Below, piece by piece: positions 44,254 to 54,200 of a stretch of DNA of 64,000 nt. The first letter of the stretch is position 1. The number at the start of each line of letters is the position of its first letter. A program made the translations under genes and the position numbers. The stretch covers positions 5,148,001 through 5,212,000 of the forward strand of contig NZ_WIXO01000001.1 of the NCBI RefSeq assembly GCF_009709575.1. Direction: 5' to 3'. This DNA is from Streptomyces taklimakanensis. GTDB taxonomy: Bacteria; Actinomycetota; Actinomycetes; Streptomycetales; Streptomycetaceae. Below the pieces are notes generated by a model. That model was given only the letters and a program-made list of their open reading frames with translations. It was not told where the DNA came from and made no database searches.

Positions 44254-45519
44254 TCAGCGGCGGCCGCCCAGGATCCTGGTGATCTCCTCGGACGCCTCGC
44301 GCGCCGCGGTGGCCGGGTCGGCGCCCAGCAGCACCTTCGTCTGGTACTCCTTGATCGGGTTGTCGGCCTCCAGCCTGCCCCACCGCGGCGAGTTGGGGGT
44401 GGCGTGGCCGTTGCGCGCGCCCTGGGCCATCGCCGCCGCGCCGGGGTCGTCCCGCAGCGCGTCGGTCAGCTCGGTGCTGTTGGGCACCACGCTCATCGTC
44501 CGGGCCAACTCCCGCTGCCACCTCTCGCCGGTGGCCAGCTTGACGAAGGAGTACGCCTCCTCCTGGTCGGCGGCCTTCTCGGGGATGATCAGCACCGAGC
44601 CGCCGGTGAAGACCGCGCCGGGCTCGTCCTTCGTCTTGCCGGGGATGGGGAAGAAACCGAGCTTGCCGGTCAGCTCGGGGTTGGCCTCGGTGATCAGCTC
44701 CGCGGCGCCGGGCACGTCGATCAACTGCGCTATCCCGCCCTCGGCGAAGACACCGCGCTGCTCGGGGTCGGCCTCGTCGGAGTCGACGGGGCCGGCGCCG
44801 AGGGCCTGGAGTTGCTTGTAGAACTCCATCCCGCGCAGCGCCTCGGGAGTGTGGAGCGCCCCCGACCACTGCCCGCTGAGCTCGGTGGCCAGCTCGCCGC
44901 CCTCGTCCCAGATGAAGCCCGCCAGGACGTACCAGTTCTGTCCGGGCAGGTAGATGCCCTGCTGTCCGGGGCGGTCGAGACGCTCGGTGACCTCGATCCA
45001 CTCCTCGCGGGTGGTGGGCGGCGAGGTGATGCCGGCGCCTTCGAAGAGGTCCTCGCGGTAGATGACGACGCGGTTGGCGGCGTAGAAGGGGACGCCGTAC
45101 TGGTATCCGTCGATCTTCCCCGGCTCCTCCAGGCCGGGGATCCAGTGGTCGCCGCCGAGGTCGCCGACCTCGATGGTGAGGTTGCGGACGCCGCCGGCCT
45201 CCACGTACTGGGCGACCTGGGTGTTGCCCACCTCGATCACGTCCGGGGCGTCACCGGAGTCGAGGGCCGCGGTGACCTTCTTGTCGATGCCGGGCCACTC
45301 CTGGACGGTGACCTTCACCTCCACGCCGGGGTTGCGCCGTTCGTAGTCCCGGACGAGGCCGTCGGTGAGGTCCTCGGAGAGGCTGCCCCGCATCAACCAG
45401 ACGTCGAGGGTCCTGCTCTCGTCCCCGGCGGTGTCGTCGAGCAGGCCGCAGCCGCCGAGCAGCAGCACGGTGGACGCGAGGACGGAGGCGAGGGGCCGGA
45501 CGGGCTGGCGAACGGGCAT
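44254..45519 (-). CDS. orphan sugar-binding lipoprotein
   Basis: A 421-residue type I solute-binding lipoprotein with lipobox LLLGGCG. The MalE-type body includes VTVQEWPGIDKKVTAALDSG, DAPDVIEVGNTQVAQYVEAG, GVPFYAANRVVIYREDL and FTGGSVLIIPEKAADQEEAY. This is like the NgcE/chitobiose and cellobiose-type binding proteins of Streptomyces. No permease or ATPase lies beside it; the neighbours are the CE7 esterase (convergent) and nikA (divergent). It either serves a distant transporter or is a leftover of an operon. The ATG at 45519 follows GGGGAC. Confidence 0.85.
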   Translation of the reverse strand: MPVRQPVRPLASVLASTVLLLGGCGLLDDTAGDESRTLDVWLMRGSLSEDLTDGLVRDYERRNPGVEVKVTVQEWPGIDKKVTAALDSGDAPDVIEVGNTQVAQYVEAGGVRNLTIEVGDLGGDHWIPGLEEPGKIDGYQYGVPFYAANRVVIYREDLFEGAGITSPPTTREEWIEVTERLDRPGQQGIYLPGQNWYVLAGFIWDEGGELATELSGQWSGALHTPEALRGMEFYKQLQALGAGPVDSDEADPEQRGVFAEGGIAQLIDVPGAAELITEANPELTGKLGFFPIPGKTKDEPGAVFTGGSVLIIPEKAADQEEAYSFVKLATGERWQRELARTMSVVPNSTELTDALRDDPGAAAMAQGARNGHATPNSPRWGRLEADNPIKEYQTKVLLGADPATAAREASEEITRILGGRR

Positions 45520-45752
45520 GACAGTCCCCTGGAGGTTGCCGTGGTACATGGGCGTGTGGGGGGCCTGCACAGATTTGGCACACACCAATGAGGGGGTCAA
45601 GGTCTAGTCCAAAGCCGGCTCAGATAAACCGGTTCGGAATCCCGTTTGTGACCGTCGGGTGACCGGAGGGTGATCAAAGCGTCGCGATCCCGTCCGCGCG
45701 TCGCACGGGCGGGGAGGGGTGGCGGGCGGGGTGGCGCGTTCCTGATGTTTAA

Positions 45753-45769
45753 TTGCAACCTGCTTGCAA
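45753..45769. promoter_or_regulatory. Nur box (nickel-responsive operator) ahead of nikA
   Basis: TTGCAA (45753-45758), five bases, TTGCAA (45764-45769) exactly match the TTGCAA-N5-TTGCAA pattern reported for the Fur-family nickel regulator Nur of Streptomyces coelicolor. It lies 31 bases before the nikA start, a position suited to block transcription when nickel is plentiful. Confidence 0.8.
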
Positions 45770-45800
45770 CAGGAGACCAAGGGCAACAGGGGTGTGGATC

Positions 45801-47399
45801 ATGCGAGTCCGGGCGATACGGACGACCGCCGTCGCCGCGGTGGCCGGGGCGGTGCTGGCGGGCACGGGAGCCTGCTCCGCGCCGTCCGGCGGCGGTGGAG
45901 GCGCCGACGGAGCGGGCGCCTCCCTGGTCGTGGGCATGGCCCAGGAACCGGAGACCCTCAGCCCCCTGCTCGGCTACGGCAAGGACGGCAACTCCAAGAT
46001 CTTCGACGGACTGCTGCGGCACGACGCCGAGATGGAGCTGCGCCCCGCCCTCGCCGAGAAGCTCCCCGAGGTGAGTGACGACGGCCTGACGTACACCTAC
46101 ACCCTGCGCGACGGGGTGACCTTCAGCGACGGCAGCCCCTTCGACGCCGAGGACGTGGTCTTCACCTACGAGACCATCCTCGACGAGAAGACCAACAACC
46201 CCTCCAAGGGCGAACTGGACGCCCTGGAGAGCGTCACCGCCCGGGACGAGAACACCGTCGTCTTCCGGCTGAAGTACCCCTACGCGGCCTTCGCCGAGCG
46301 CACCGTCCTGCCCATCGTCTCCAAGGAGGCGGTCGAGGGACAGGACGTCAACACCGGCCCGTACAACACGGATCCGATCGGCACCGGGCCCTACGTCCTC
46401 ACCGGTTGGAGTCAGGGCGAGAAGCTCACCTTCGAGGCCAACCCCGACTACTGGGGCGGTGCGCCGAAGGTCGAGAAGCTCACCATGGCCATCATCAAGG
46501 ACGACGACGTCCGCGCCACCCGACTGCGCTCCGGCGACCTCGACGCCGCCGTCCTGCCGCCCGCCCTCGCCGACACCTTCGGCGAGGACGGGGGGAAGCG
46601 CGTGATACGGGCGAGGACCGCCGACTTCCGCGCCGTCACCCTGCCCACCGCGAACCCGGTCACCGGCGACCGGGCCGTCCGCCGCGCCCTGGACGTCGCC
46701 GTGGACCGGAACGCCATCGTCGACAGCGTCCTCAACGGCGCGGGGCGGGCCGCCTACGGGCCCGTGCCCACCGACAGCCCCTGGTTCGCCAAGGGCACCG
46801 AGCGCCGCCACGACCCCGAGCGGGCGGAGGAGATCCTCGCCGAGGCCGGCTGGCAGCCGGGCGAGGACGGAGTGCGCCGCAAGGACGGCCGGCGCGCCGC
46901 CTTCACCCTCTGGTACCCCTCCGGCGACCGGCTCCGCCAGGAGCACGCCCTCGCCTACGCCTCCGACGCCAAGAGGATCGGCATCGACATCACGGTCGAG
47001 TCCGGCACCTGGGAGGTCATCGAGCCGCGCATGGAACACGACGCCGTCCTCTCCGGCGGCGGCAGCCCGGCCGACCCCGACTTCGACCTCTACCCGCTGC
47101 TGCACTCCTCCCTCGCCCTGGACGGCTTCAACAACATGGCCGCCTACGACAACCCCACCGTCGACCGCGCGCTGGAGGAGGGCCGCCGCTCCGGCGACCG
47201 CGACACCCGCGCCGAGGCCTACGCCACCGTCCAGCGCGAACTGGCCGAGAACCCCGGCTACACCTTCCTCACCCACATCGACCACGTGTACGTGATGGAC
47301 GACGCCTGGGAAGGCGTCACCACCCAGGTCGAGCCCCACGACCACGGCCTGGGCGCGGGCCCCTGGTGGAACGTCGAGGACTGGCGGCCCAAGCGGTGA
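45801..47399 (+). CDS. nikA: nickel/peptide ABC transporter binding lipoprotein, NikA-like
   Basis: A 532-residue SBP_bac_5 lipoprotein with lipobox AGTGACS. Typical blocks are LVVGMAQEPETLSPLLGYGK, PALAEKLPEVSDDGLTYTYT, GVTFSDGSPFDAEDVVFTYE and DPIGTGPYVLTGWSQGEKL. The family binds nickel chelates or oligopeptides; nickel is chosen here because of the Nur box. AGGGG precedes the ATG at 45801, and longer frames upstream would run through the Nur box. First of five overlapping genes. Confidence 0.85.
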   Translation: MRVRAIRTTAVAAVAGAVLAGTGACSAPSGGGGGADGAGASLVVGMAQEPETLSPLLGYGKDGNSKIFDGLLRHDAEMELRPALAEKLPEVSDDGLTYTYTLRDGVTFSDGSPFDAEDVVFTYETILDEKTNNPSKGELDALESVTARDENTVVFRLKYPYAAFAERTVLPIVSKEAVEGQDVNTGPYNTDPIGTGPYVLTGWSQGEKLTFEANPDYWGGAPKVEKLTMAIIKDDDVRATRLRSGDLDAAVLPPALADTFGEDGGKRVIRARTADFRAVTLPTANPVTGDRAVRRALDVAVDRNAIVDSVLNGAGRAAYGPVPTDSPWFAKGTERRHDPERAEEILAEAGWQPGEDGVRRKDGRRAAFTLWYPSGDRLRQEHALAYASDAKRIGIDITVESGTWEVIEPRMEHDAVLSGGGSPADPDFDLYPLLHSSLALDGFNNMAAYDNPTVDRALEEGRRSGDRDTRAEAYATVQRELAENPGYTFLTHIDHVYVMDDAWEGVTTQVEPHDHGLGAGPWWNVEDWRPKR

Positions 47400-48460
47400 C
47401 ATCGCCCGTGAAGGAACCGGCCCCGACGCCGGCGGGAGCGGAACCGGGAGCGCACGGCCGCCGCCCCCGCGCGGGGCTGGCCTGGGTCCCCATGGCCCGG
47501 TTGGTCGGACGGCGCGCCCTGGCCGCCGTCCCCGTCCTGGTCGCCGTGACGCTCGGCGTGTTCGCGCTGGCCGCCGCCTCCCCCTTCGACCCGGTGCGCC
47601 AGTACGCCGGGAGCGCCGGACTGCGCGCCTCCCAGGACACCCTCGACCAGCTCCGCGAGAACCTCGCCCCGGACGGCCCGTTCACCGAGCACTGGTGGCG
47701 CTGGCTCACCTCCGCCCTCGGAGGCGACCTCGGCCAGTCGATCTCCCTGCGCCAGCCCGTCACCCAGGTCGTCGGCGAGCGGCTGGGCTGGTCGATGCTG
47801 CTGTGCGCGGTCGCGTTCGCCCTGGCGGTGGCGCTCGGCACCGCCCTCGGCGTCGCCGCCGCACGCCGCCAGGGCGGATGGCTCGACCGTTGCGTCACCG
47901 GCGCGGCGTACGTCCTGCAGGCCGCCCCGCCGTTCTGGCTCGGGCTGCTGGCCGTGTGGTTCTTCGCGCTCCACCTCGGCGTGCTGCCCGCCGGAGGACT
48001 CACCGACACCGGCGAGGACACCGTCACCGCCGGGTCGCTGATCCGCCACCTGGTGCTGCCCGCCACCGTGCTCGGCCTCTCCCAGTTGCCCTGGTTCGCC
48101 CTCTACGTGCGCCAGGGCGTCGCCGACGCCCTGCACGAGGACCCGGCGCGCGGAGCCCGCGCCCGCGGCCTGCGCGAGCGGACCGTCCTGCTGGGCCACG
48201 CCCTGCGCTCCGGGCTGCTGCCGGTGCTCACCCTCGTCGGCACCCGGATCCCCGAACTGATCACCGGCGCCCTGCTGGTGGAGACCGTCTTCAGCTGGCC
48301 CGGCATCGCCTCGGCCACCGTGAAGGCCGCCACCGCCGGCGACTTCCCGCTGCTGGCGGCGGTCACGGTGCTCGCCACCGCCGCCGTGCTGGCCGGCAAC
48401 CTGCTGGCCGACCTGCTGTACGCGCTGGCCGACCCCCGGATCGACCTGGAGGCGATGTGA
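47396..48460 (+). CDS. nikB: nickel/peptide ABC permease 1, NikB-like
   Basis: A 354-residue permease of the DppB/NikB group. It has LVGRRALAAVPVLVAVTLGV as helix 1, LGGDLGQSISLRQPVTQVVG, and the C-terminal LITGALLVETVFSWPGIASA. The GTG at 47396 overlaps the nikA stop by four bases. A cytosolic extension of about 35 residues precedes helix 1. It forms the pore with the next permease. Confidence 0.88.
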   Translation: MTSPVKEPAPTPAGAEPGAHGRRPRAGLAWVPMARLVGRRALAAVPVLVAVTLGVFALAAASPFDPVRQYAGSAGLRASQDTLDQLRENLAPDGPFTEHWWRWLTSALGGDLGQSISLRQPVTQVVGERLGWSMLLCAVAFALAVALGTALGVAAARRQGGWLDRCVTGAAYVLQAAPPFWLGLLAVWFFALHLGVLPAGGLTDTGEDTVTAGSLIRHLVLPATVLGLSQLPWFALYVRQGVADALHEDPARGARARGLRERTVLLGHALRSGLLPVLTLVGTRIPELITGALLVETVFSWPGIASATVKAATAGDFPLLAAVTVLATAAVLAGNLLADLLYALADPRIDLEAM

Positions 48461-49389
48461 CCGCCCCCGCCCCGTCCTCGTCCGCGCCCACTGGGCCCAC
48501 CGGGCCCGCCCGGCCCCCGGCCGACTGGCACACCCCCGCCGACGGGGGACGTCCGGGCCGCACCCGCGCCCGCACGCTGCGCACCCGCGGCTCGGCCGCG
48601 CTTGTCGCCGTCACCGTCCTGGCCGTGGTGCTCGTACCGCCGCTCTTCCCCCTGGACCAACAGGCCGTCGACCTGGCCGCCAAACTTCGGCCCCCCTCCC
48701 CGGACCACCCCTTCGGCACCGACGAGATGGGGCGCGATCTGCTGCTGCGCTGCGTCTACGGACTGCGGGTCTCCCTGCTGGTCGGGGTGGTGGCCGCGCT
48801 GGTCGCCACGGTCGTCGGCATCGCCGTCGGCGGCCTGGCCGGGGCGCTGGGCGGCCGCGTCGACCGGCTGGTGATGCGGATCGTGGACGTCTTCGCCGCC
48901 GTGCCCCACCTGTTGCTGGGCATCTTCATCGTCGCGATGTTCCGGCCCGGCGTCTGGCCCGTCATCGCCTCCGTCGGCCTCACCCACTGGCTGTCCACCG
49001 CCCGCATCGTCCGTGCCGAGGTGCACTCGTTGCGCACCCGTCCCTTCGTCGACGCGGCGATCTCCGGCGGTGCGTCGCGCCGGCGGGTGGCCGTACGGCA
49101 CCTGTTGCCCGGGGTGCTGCCGCAGGCCGGGCTGGCGGCCGTGCTGATGGTCCCGCACGCCATCTGGCACGAGTCCGCGCTCTCCTTCCTGGGCCTGGGC
49201 ATCCCCGCCCACCAGGCCAGCCTCGGCACCATGGTCGAGTCCGCGCGCGGCACCCTGCTCGCCGGCGCCTGGTGGCCGGCCCTCTGGCCCGGGCTGTTCA
49301 TCGTCGTCCCCACTCTCGCCGTCGCCGGGCTCGCCGGCGCCTGGCGTGAGCGGATCAACCCGCGTCGCCGATCGGAGCTGATGCTGTGA
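48457..49389 (+). CDS. nikC: nickel/peptide ABC permease 2, NikC-like
   Basis: A 310-residue DppC/NikC-type permease. Signatures are HPFGTDEMGRDLLLRCVYGL, LVMRIVDVFAAVPHLLLGIF, and the coupling loop FVDAAISGGASRRRVAVRHL. HESALSFLGLGIPAHQASLG is also conserved. Start (GTG) and stop overlap neighbours by four bases. The N-terminal 45 residues are Pro/Ala-rich and cytosolic. Confidence 0.88.
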   Translation: MTAPAPSSSAPTGPTGPARPPADWHTPADGGRPGRTRARTLRTRGSAALVAVTVLAVVLVPPLFPLDQQAVDLAAKLRPPSPDHPFGTDEMGRDLLLRCVYGLRVSLLVGVVAALVATVVGIAVGGLAGALGGRVDRLVMRIVDVFAAVPHLLLGIFIVAMFRPGVWPVIASVGLTHWLSTARIVRAEVHSLRTRPFVDAAISGGASRRRVAVRHLLPGVLPQAGLAAVLMVPHAIWHESALSFLGLGIPAHQASLGTMVESARGTLLAGAWWPALWPGLFIVVPTLAVAGLAGAWRERINPRRRSELML

Positions 49390-50372
49390 CAGCGCACTCC
49401 TGCCACCTCTCCGTACGGGAGCTGTCCGTACGGTTCCGCATGGGCGGCGGGCGCACCGTCGCCGCCGTGACGGACGTGTCCTTCGACCTGGCCGCGGGGG
49501 AGTGCCTGGCCCTGGTCGGCGAGAGCGGGTGCGGCAAGTCGGTGCTGGCCTCGGCGTTGCTGGGCCTGCTGCCCGGCAACGCGCAGACGCGGGGCGCCGC
49601 CCTGCTGGACGGCCTCGACCTGCTCACCGCCGGTGAGCGCGCCCTGGCCCGCACCGTGCGCGGCCGCCGCATCGCCCTGATCCCGCAGAGCCCCGCCGCC
49701 CACCTCACCCCGGTGCGCACCGTCCGCTCCCACCTGGAGGAGACGGTGCGGGAGCTGACCGACGCCCGCGGACCGGAACTGCGCGCCGCCGTCGAGCGGG
49801 CGGCCGAACGCGCCGCGTTCCCCGCCGACCACCTCGACCGGCACCCCCACCAGCTCTCCGGCGGTCTCGCCCAGCGCGCCGCCACCGCCCTCGCCCTCGT
49901 CGGCGACGCCCCCCTGCTGATCGCCGACGAGCCCACCACCGGGTTGGACCGCGACCTGGTCGACCGCACCGTCGACGAACTGCGCCGCCAGGTGGACGCG
50001 GGCCACGGACTGCTCGTCATCACCCACGACCTGGCCGCCGCCGAGCGCGTCGCCGACCGGGTGGCGGTGATGTACGCCGGCCGCGTCGTCGAGATCGCCG
50101 CCGCGGAGGACTTCTTCGGCGAGCCGGGGCCGGGACACCCCTACGCCCGCGGTCTGCTGGAGGCCCTGCCCGAGCGTTCCTTCGTCCCCATCCCCGGCAT
50201 GCCACCGGAACTGGACGCCCTGCCCGACGGCTGCGCCTTCGCCCCCCGCTGTGACCGCGCCACCGATGCCTGCGCCGCCGTACCCGCCCTGAGGGCCGGG
50301 TCCGGCGGCCTCGACCGGGCGGTCGCCTGTCACCACGCGCACTCCCGGAAACCGGAGACCGCCGATGCCTGA
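49386..50372 (+). CDS. nikD: nickel/peptide ABC ATPase 1, NikD-like
   Basis: A 328-residue OppD/NikD-type ATPase. Walker A is GESGCGKSV, the signature is LSGGLAQR, Walker B is LLIADEPTTGLD and the switch is VITHDLAAAERV. The C-terminal oligopeptide-family extension contains CAFAPRCDRATDAC, where cysteines are typical of this group (an iron-sulfur cluster in some members). GTG start with four-base overlap; the last eight bases overlap the next gene. Confidence 0.88.
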   Translation: MTAHSCHLSVRELSVRFRMGGGRTVAAVTDVSFDLAAGECLALVGESGCGKSVLASALLGLLPGNAQTRGAALLDGLDLLTAGERALARTVRGRRIALIPQSPAAHLTPVRTVRSHLEETVRELTDARGPELRAAVERAAERAAFPADHLDRHPHQLSGGLAQRAATALALVGDAPLLIADEPTTGLDRDLVDRTVDELRRQVDAGHGLLVITHDLAAAERVADRVAVMYAGRVVEIAAAEDFFGEPGPGHPYARGLLEALPERSFVPIPGMPPELDALPDGCAFAPRCDRATDACAAVPALRAGSGGLDRAVACHHAHSRKPETADA

Positions 50373-51051
50373 CACAGCGCTCGAACCGGCGTCCGCCCCG
50401 GCGCTCGAACTGCGCGACATCACCACCGGGTACGACCGCCGCGTGCCCGTGGTGCGGGAGGTGTCCCTGACCGTCGCCGACGGTGAGGCCGTCGGGCTGC
50501 TCGGCCCCAGCGGCTGCGGCAAGTCCACCCTCGCCCGTGTCGCCGCCCTGCTCCACCGCCCCTGGTCGGGCACCGTGCGGCTGGCCGGCCGGACGGCGCG
50601 CGGCTTCCGTCACCGCGCCCCCCGCGAGCTGCGCACCGGTGTCGGTGTGGTCTTCCAACAGCCCCGCCTCGCCGCCGACCCCCGCCTCACCCTCGCCGAC
50701 CTGATCGCCGAACCCCTGCGCGCCACCGGACGCCGGGCCGAGATCCCCGAGCGCCTCCCGGAACTGGCCGCCTCCGTCGGCCTGGGCGACGACCTCCTCA
50801 CCCGCCGCCCCCACGAGGTCAGCGACGGCCAACTCCAACGCGCCTGCCTGGCCCGCGCGCTGGTGCTGCGTCCGGGACTGCTGGTCTGCGACGAGATGAC
50901 CGCGATGCTGGACGCCTCCACCACCGCCGCCCTCGTCGCCACCGTGGAGCGGTACCGTCGGGAGCACGGCGCCGCGCTCCTCGCGGTCGGTCACGATCGG
51001 GTGCTCCTGGAGCGCTGGTGCGACCGGGTGGTGGACTTCCCGGCCGGCTGA
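50365..51051 (+). CDS. nikE: nickel/peptide ABC ATPase 2, NikE-like
   Basis: A 228-residue OppF/NikE-type ATPase, shorter than most because the C-terminal extension is missing. Walker A is GPSGCGKST and Walker B is LLVCDEMTAMLD. Two signature positions are unusual. The ABC signature reads VSDGQLQR instead of LSGGQ, and Walker B is followed by M-T-A in place of the P-T-S usual here. It pairs with NikD. Its start overlaps the end of nikD by eight bases. Last gene of the operon. Confidence 0.85.
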   Translation: MPDTALEPASAPALELRDITTGYDRRVPVVREVSLTVADGEAVGLLGPSGCGKSTLARVAALLHRPWSGTVRLAGRTARGFRHRAPRELRTGVGVVFQQPRLAADPRLTLADLIAEPLRATGRRAEIPERLPELAASVGLGDDLLTRRPHEVSDGQLQRACLARALVLRPGLLVCDEMTAMLDASTTAALVATVERYRREHGAALLAVGHDRVLLERWCDRVVDFPAG

Positions 51052-51237
51052 CGGGGGCCACCCCGTCCGGCAGGGGCCTTCGCGCGGTCCGTCGACAGCC
51101 GTGGACCCTCCGAACACTGTTACGATCCCGGCACACAACGCATGGGGTTCGTACGGGAGTTCGTCCGGGGCTCCGGTCTCCTCGACGGTGACCGTTCCCC
51201 TCCCCACGCGGCCGGATTCTTCGGGGAGGGGATCTCT

Positions 51238-54200
51238 GTGGCCCGCCACACCTTCGCGCGCGGTCGACGGGTCGGACGCGCGGCGGTCGCCGCCGTCGCG
51301 GCCGTCGTGTCCGCCGCCACGGTCGCCGCGCTCGGCCCGCCGGCGCTCGCGGCACCGACGGACGTCCCGCGGGAGACGGTGGTGCCGGCCACCGAACGCA
51401 CCTCCGACGTCTCGGCGGTCCTCTACGGCGCGGAATCCCCGTGGAGCACGGACGGCGCCGGAGCGCGGGGCGTCCTCCACACCCTGGAGGGCCGTTCCGG
51501 CCGTCAGTGGACACGCTACTCCGACGGGGAGACCGTCCCCGTCCCCGACCGGGACGACCTGCCCGCGCCGCAGTCCACCGGCGACGACGTGCTCGCCCAC
51601 CGGGACGGGAACCGGGTCACCCTGCGGGATGTGCCCGAGGGGACGACCCACACGGTGGACATCCCCGGGGAACAGGGGTTCCTGGGCGTCTTCGGGACCA
51701 CGGTCGTCACCTTCGGAACGGTCACGGCCGAGGACGGGACGGTCGTCAGGGAGGTGCACCTGCTGACCCCGGAAGCCGGCGGCACCACCGAGGACACGGT
51801 GGTCGGGGGGCTGCCGGCGGGATCGCAGATCGGCCGGCCCGTGGTGGCCGACGAGGAGAGCATCGCCTTCCTCGTCAGGGTGGACGGACGGCAGCGGATC
51901 GCCCTGGTCGCCCGCGGGACGGGACGGGTCCGGGGCTGGACCGCTCCGGTCCCCGTCGATTACCAGTACGCCGTCCTGACCTCCGGCCACCTGGTGCTGT
52001 ACAGCACCTTCGAGAACGCCCTCCTGGTGGTGCCGCGCGCCGACCCGTCCGCCGCCCCGGTCGAGGTGGAGCTGGAGGGCGGTTCGGTCAATCCGGCCCA
52101 CCACCTGACGGCGGTGGGGGACTGGCTGCTCTACCGGCGTTCCCACGCGACGGCACCCGTCAGGGCCGTACCGGCCGAGGGCGGCGAGGCGGTCACGCTC
52201 TTCACGGACGTCCGCCCGAAGATCTCCGCCGCCCCCGGTCACACCGCCGTCGTCGTCGGCCGCACCGGCACCGAGGACGAGGACGACTGGGGCGTCCACC
52301 GCGTGGTCGAGGGCGAGGACGGCAGGCCGACGGTCGTCACGGTCAAGCCGCTCCCGCGTCCGGGCGTCACGATCCGGGGCGTGTCGCTGGCCCACGGGCG
52401 GTTGATGGTCGCCGACGACAGCCGTGGGCGGCGGGAGGTCTGGCAACGGACGGTCGCCGAGACCGGCACCCCCGAGTTCGGCGAGCGCACCCTGTTCACC
52501 GACTCGGCCACGCGGTTCGCCCCCTGTCCGGAGCAGGACGCCGAGTGCTCGCGCGTCCACGGCCTCGCGGACGGACGGATCGTCTGGCTGGACCGGGGGA
52601 CGGACGGGCGGGACACGATCCGGGTCGACGGCCCCGGCACGTACGAGGACTTCTCCTACTCCGTGCGGACGGGCGGCCGGATCACGGACGTGTCCGGGGA
52701 GTACCTGGTCCACACCGCCCCCGGGGAGCAGACGGTCCACCGGATCGGTCACCACGCCGGCCCGGTCCTCACCCGTGCCCCGGGCGCCGCCGCCGTCTGG
52801 GGCGATCTGCTGTGGAGCCCGAGCGGCACGGCGGGCGCGGTCACTGCGTACGACCTGCGCACGGGAGAGACGGTGCGGACGGTGGACACCGGGGCGGGCT
52901 GCGTTCCCGAGGAACTCCAGGCCGTGGGAGGCCGGCTGTACGTCGACTGCGCCGGGGACGGGCCGTCGGTGGTCCACGACCCGGCGGCGAAGAGGACCGT
53001 GACCGTGCCGTCGGGTGAGGCGCTGCTCGGCGACGGCTACGTCGTCACCCACGACCGGTCCTCGGGGCAGCTGACGCTCACCTCCGTGGCGGGAGGGACG
53101 GCCTCCGGCCGGGTCCTGGCGGAGCTGCCCGACACCGGAACCTCGCAGCGGAACGTGCGCTGGACCGTGGACGAGTTCGGCGGGCACGTGGCGTGGGTGG
53201 ACGACCAAGAGCGCGTGCACCTCGTGCCCTCCGGGGTCCCGACCCGGCCGCTGGCCGCGCTCGGCGCTCCCGACAACGCCCCCGAGGTGTGGGCGGCCAC
53301 CGCCGACGCCACACCGTCCCGGGTCACCTCCGTGCTGTTGTCCAAGCCGGCCGACCGCTGGACGCTGACGGTGCGCGACGCCGTGACCGGCCGGACGGTG
53401 GACACGGTCACGGGCGGTTCGGCGAAGGGGAGGCTCTCCGTCGGCTGGAGAGGGCTCCATCCGGGCCTGACCAGCGACGTGTTCCTCCCGGACGGCGCGT
53501 ACGACTGGACGCTGTCGGTCACTGCGGCGGACGGCTTCGGCGCCGCCCTGTCGTACGACGGAACGGTCGTGCTGCGCGGCGCGAACAAGGTGCGACACGA
53601 CCACGCCGGCGCGAAGCAGCCGGACGGTGTGGCGGACATGATCACGGTCAGTACCGGTGGTTGGTTGACGTTCCAGCAGGGGGACGGTGCGGGCGGTTTC
53701 TCGGGCAAGACCTCGGCGTTGGGGTGGTCGAACTCGGTGTTGGTGGTCTCGTTCGGGGATCTGGACGGGGATCGCTGCAACGACGTGTTGGTGCGGACGG
53801 ACGGCGGCGAGTTGCGGGGGTACCGGCCCGAGTGCGGTGATCCGGTGGGGCCGGAGACGCCGTACACGAGCCTGGGCACCGGGTGGAACGCCTATGACGT
53901 GTTGACCTCGCCGGGTGACATCACCGGGGACGGGCGCGCCGATCTGTTGGGGCGGCGGTCCGCCACCGGCGACATCCAGCTGTTCGCCGGTCGGAGCGAC
54001 GGCACGCTGGCGGCGGGTCGGAAGATCCGGTCGGCGTGGACGTCGTACACCAAGATCGTCGGGGTCGGTGATCTGGACGGTGACGGTCACGGTGAGGTGC
54101 TCGCCCACCGTGGGGACGGCGCGTTGTTCCGCTACGACGGCACCGGTACCGGTCTGTTGGAGGACCGGGTGCTGTTGGTGGCGAACTGGGGGTTGTCCTA

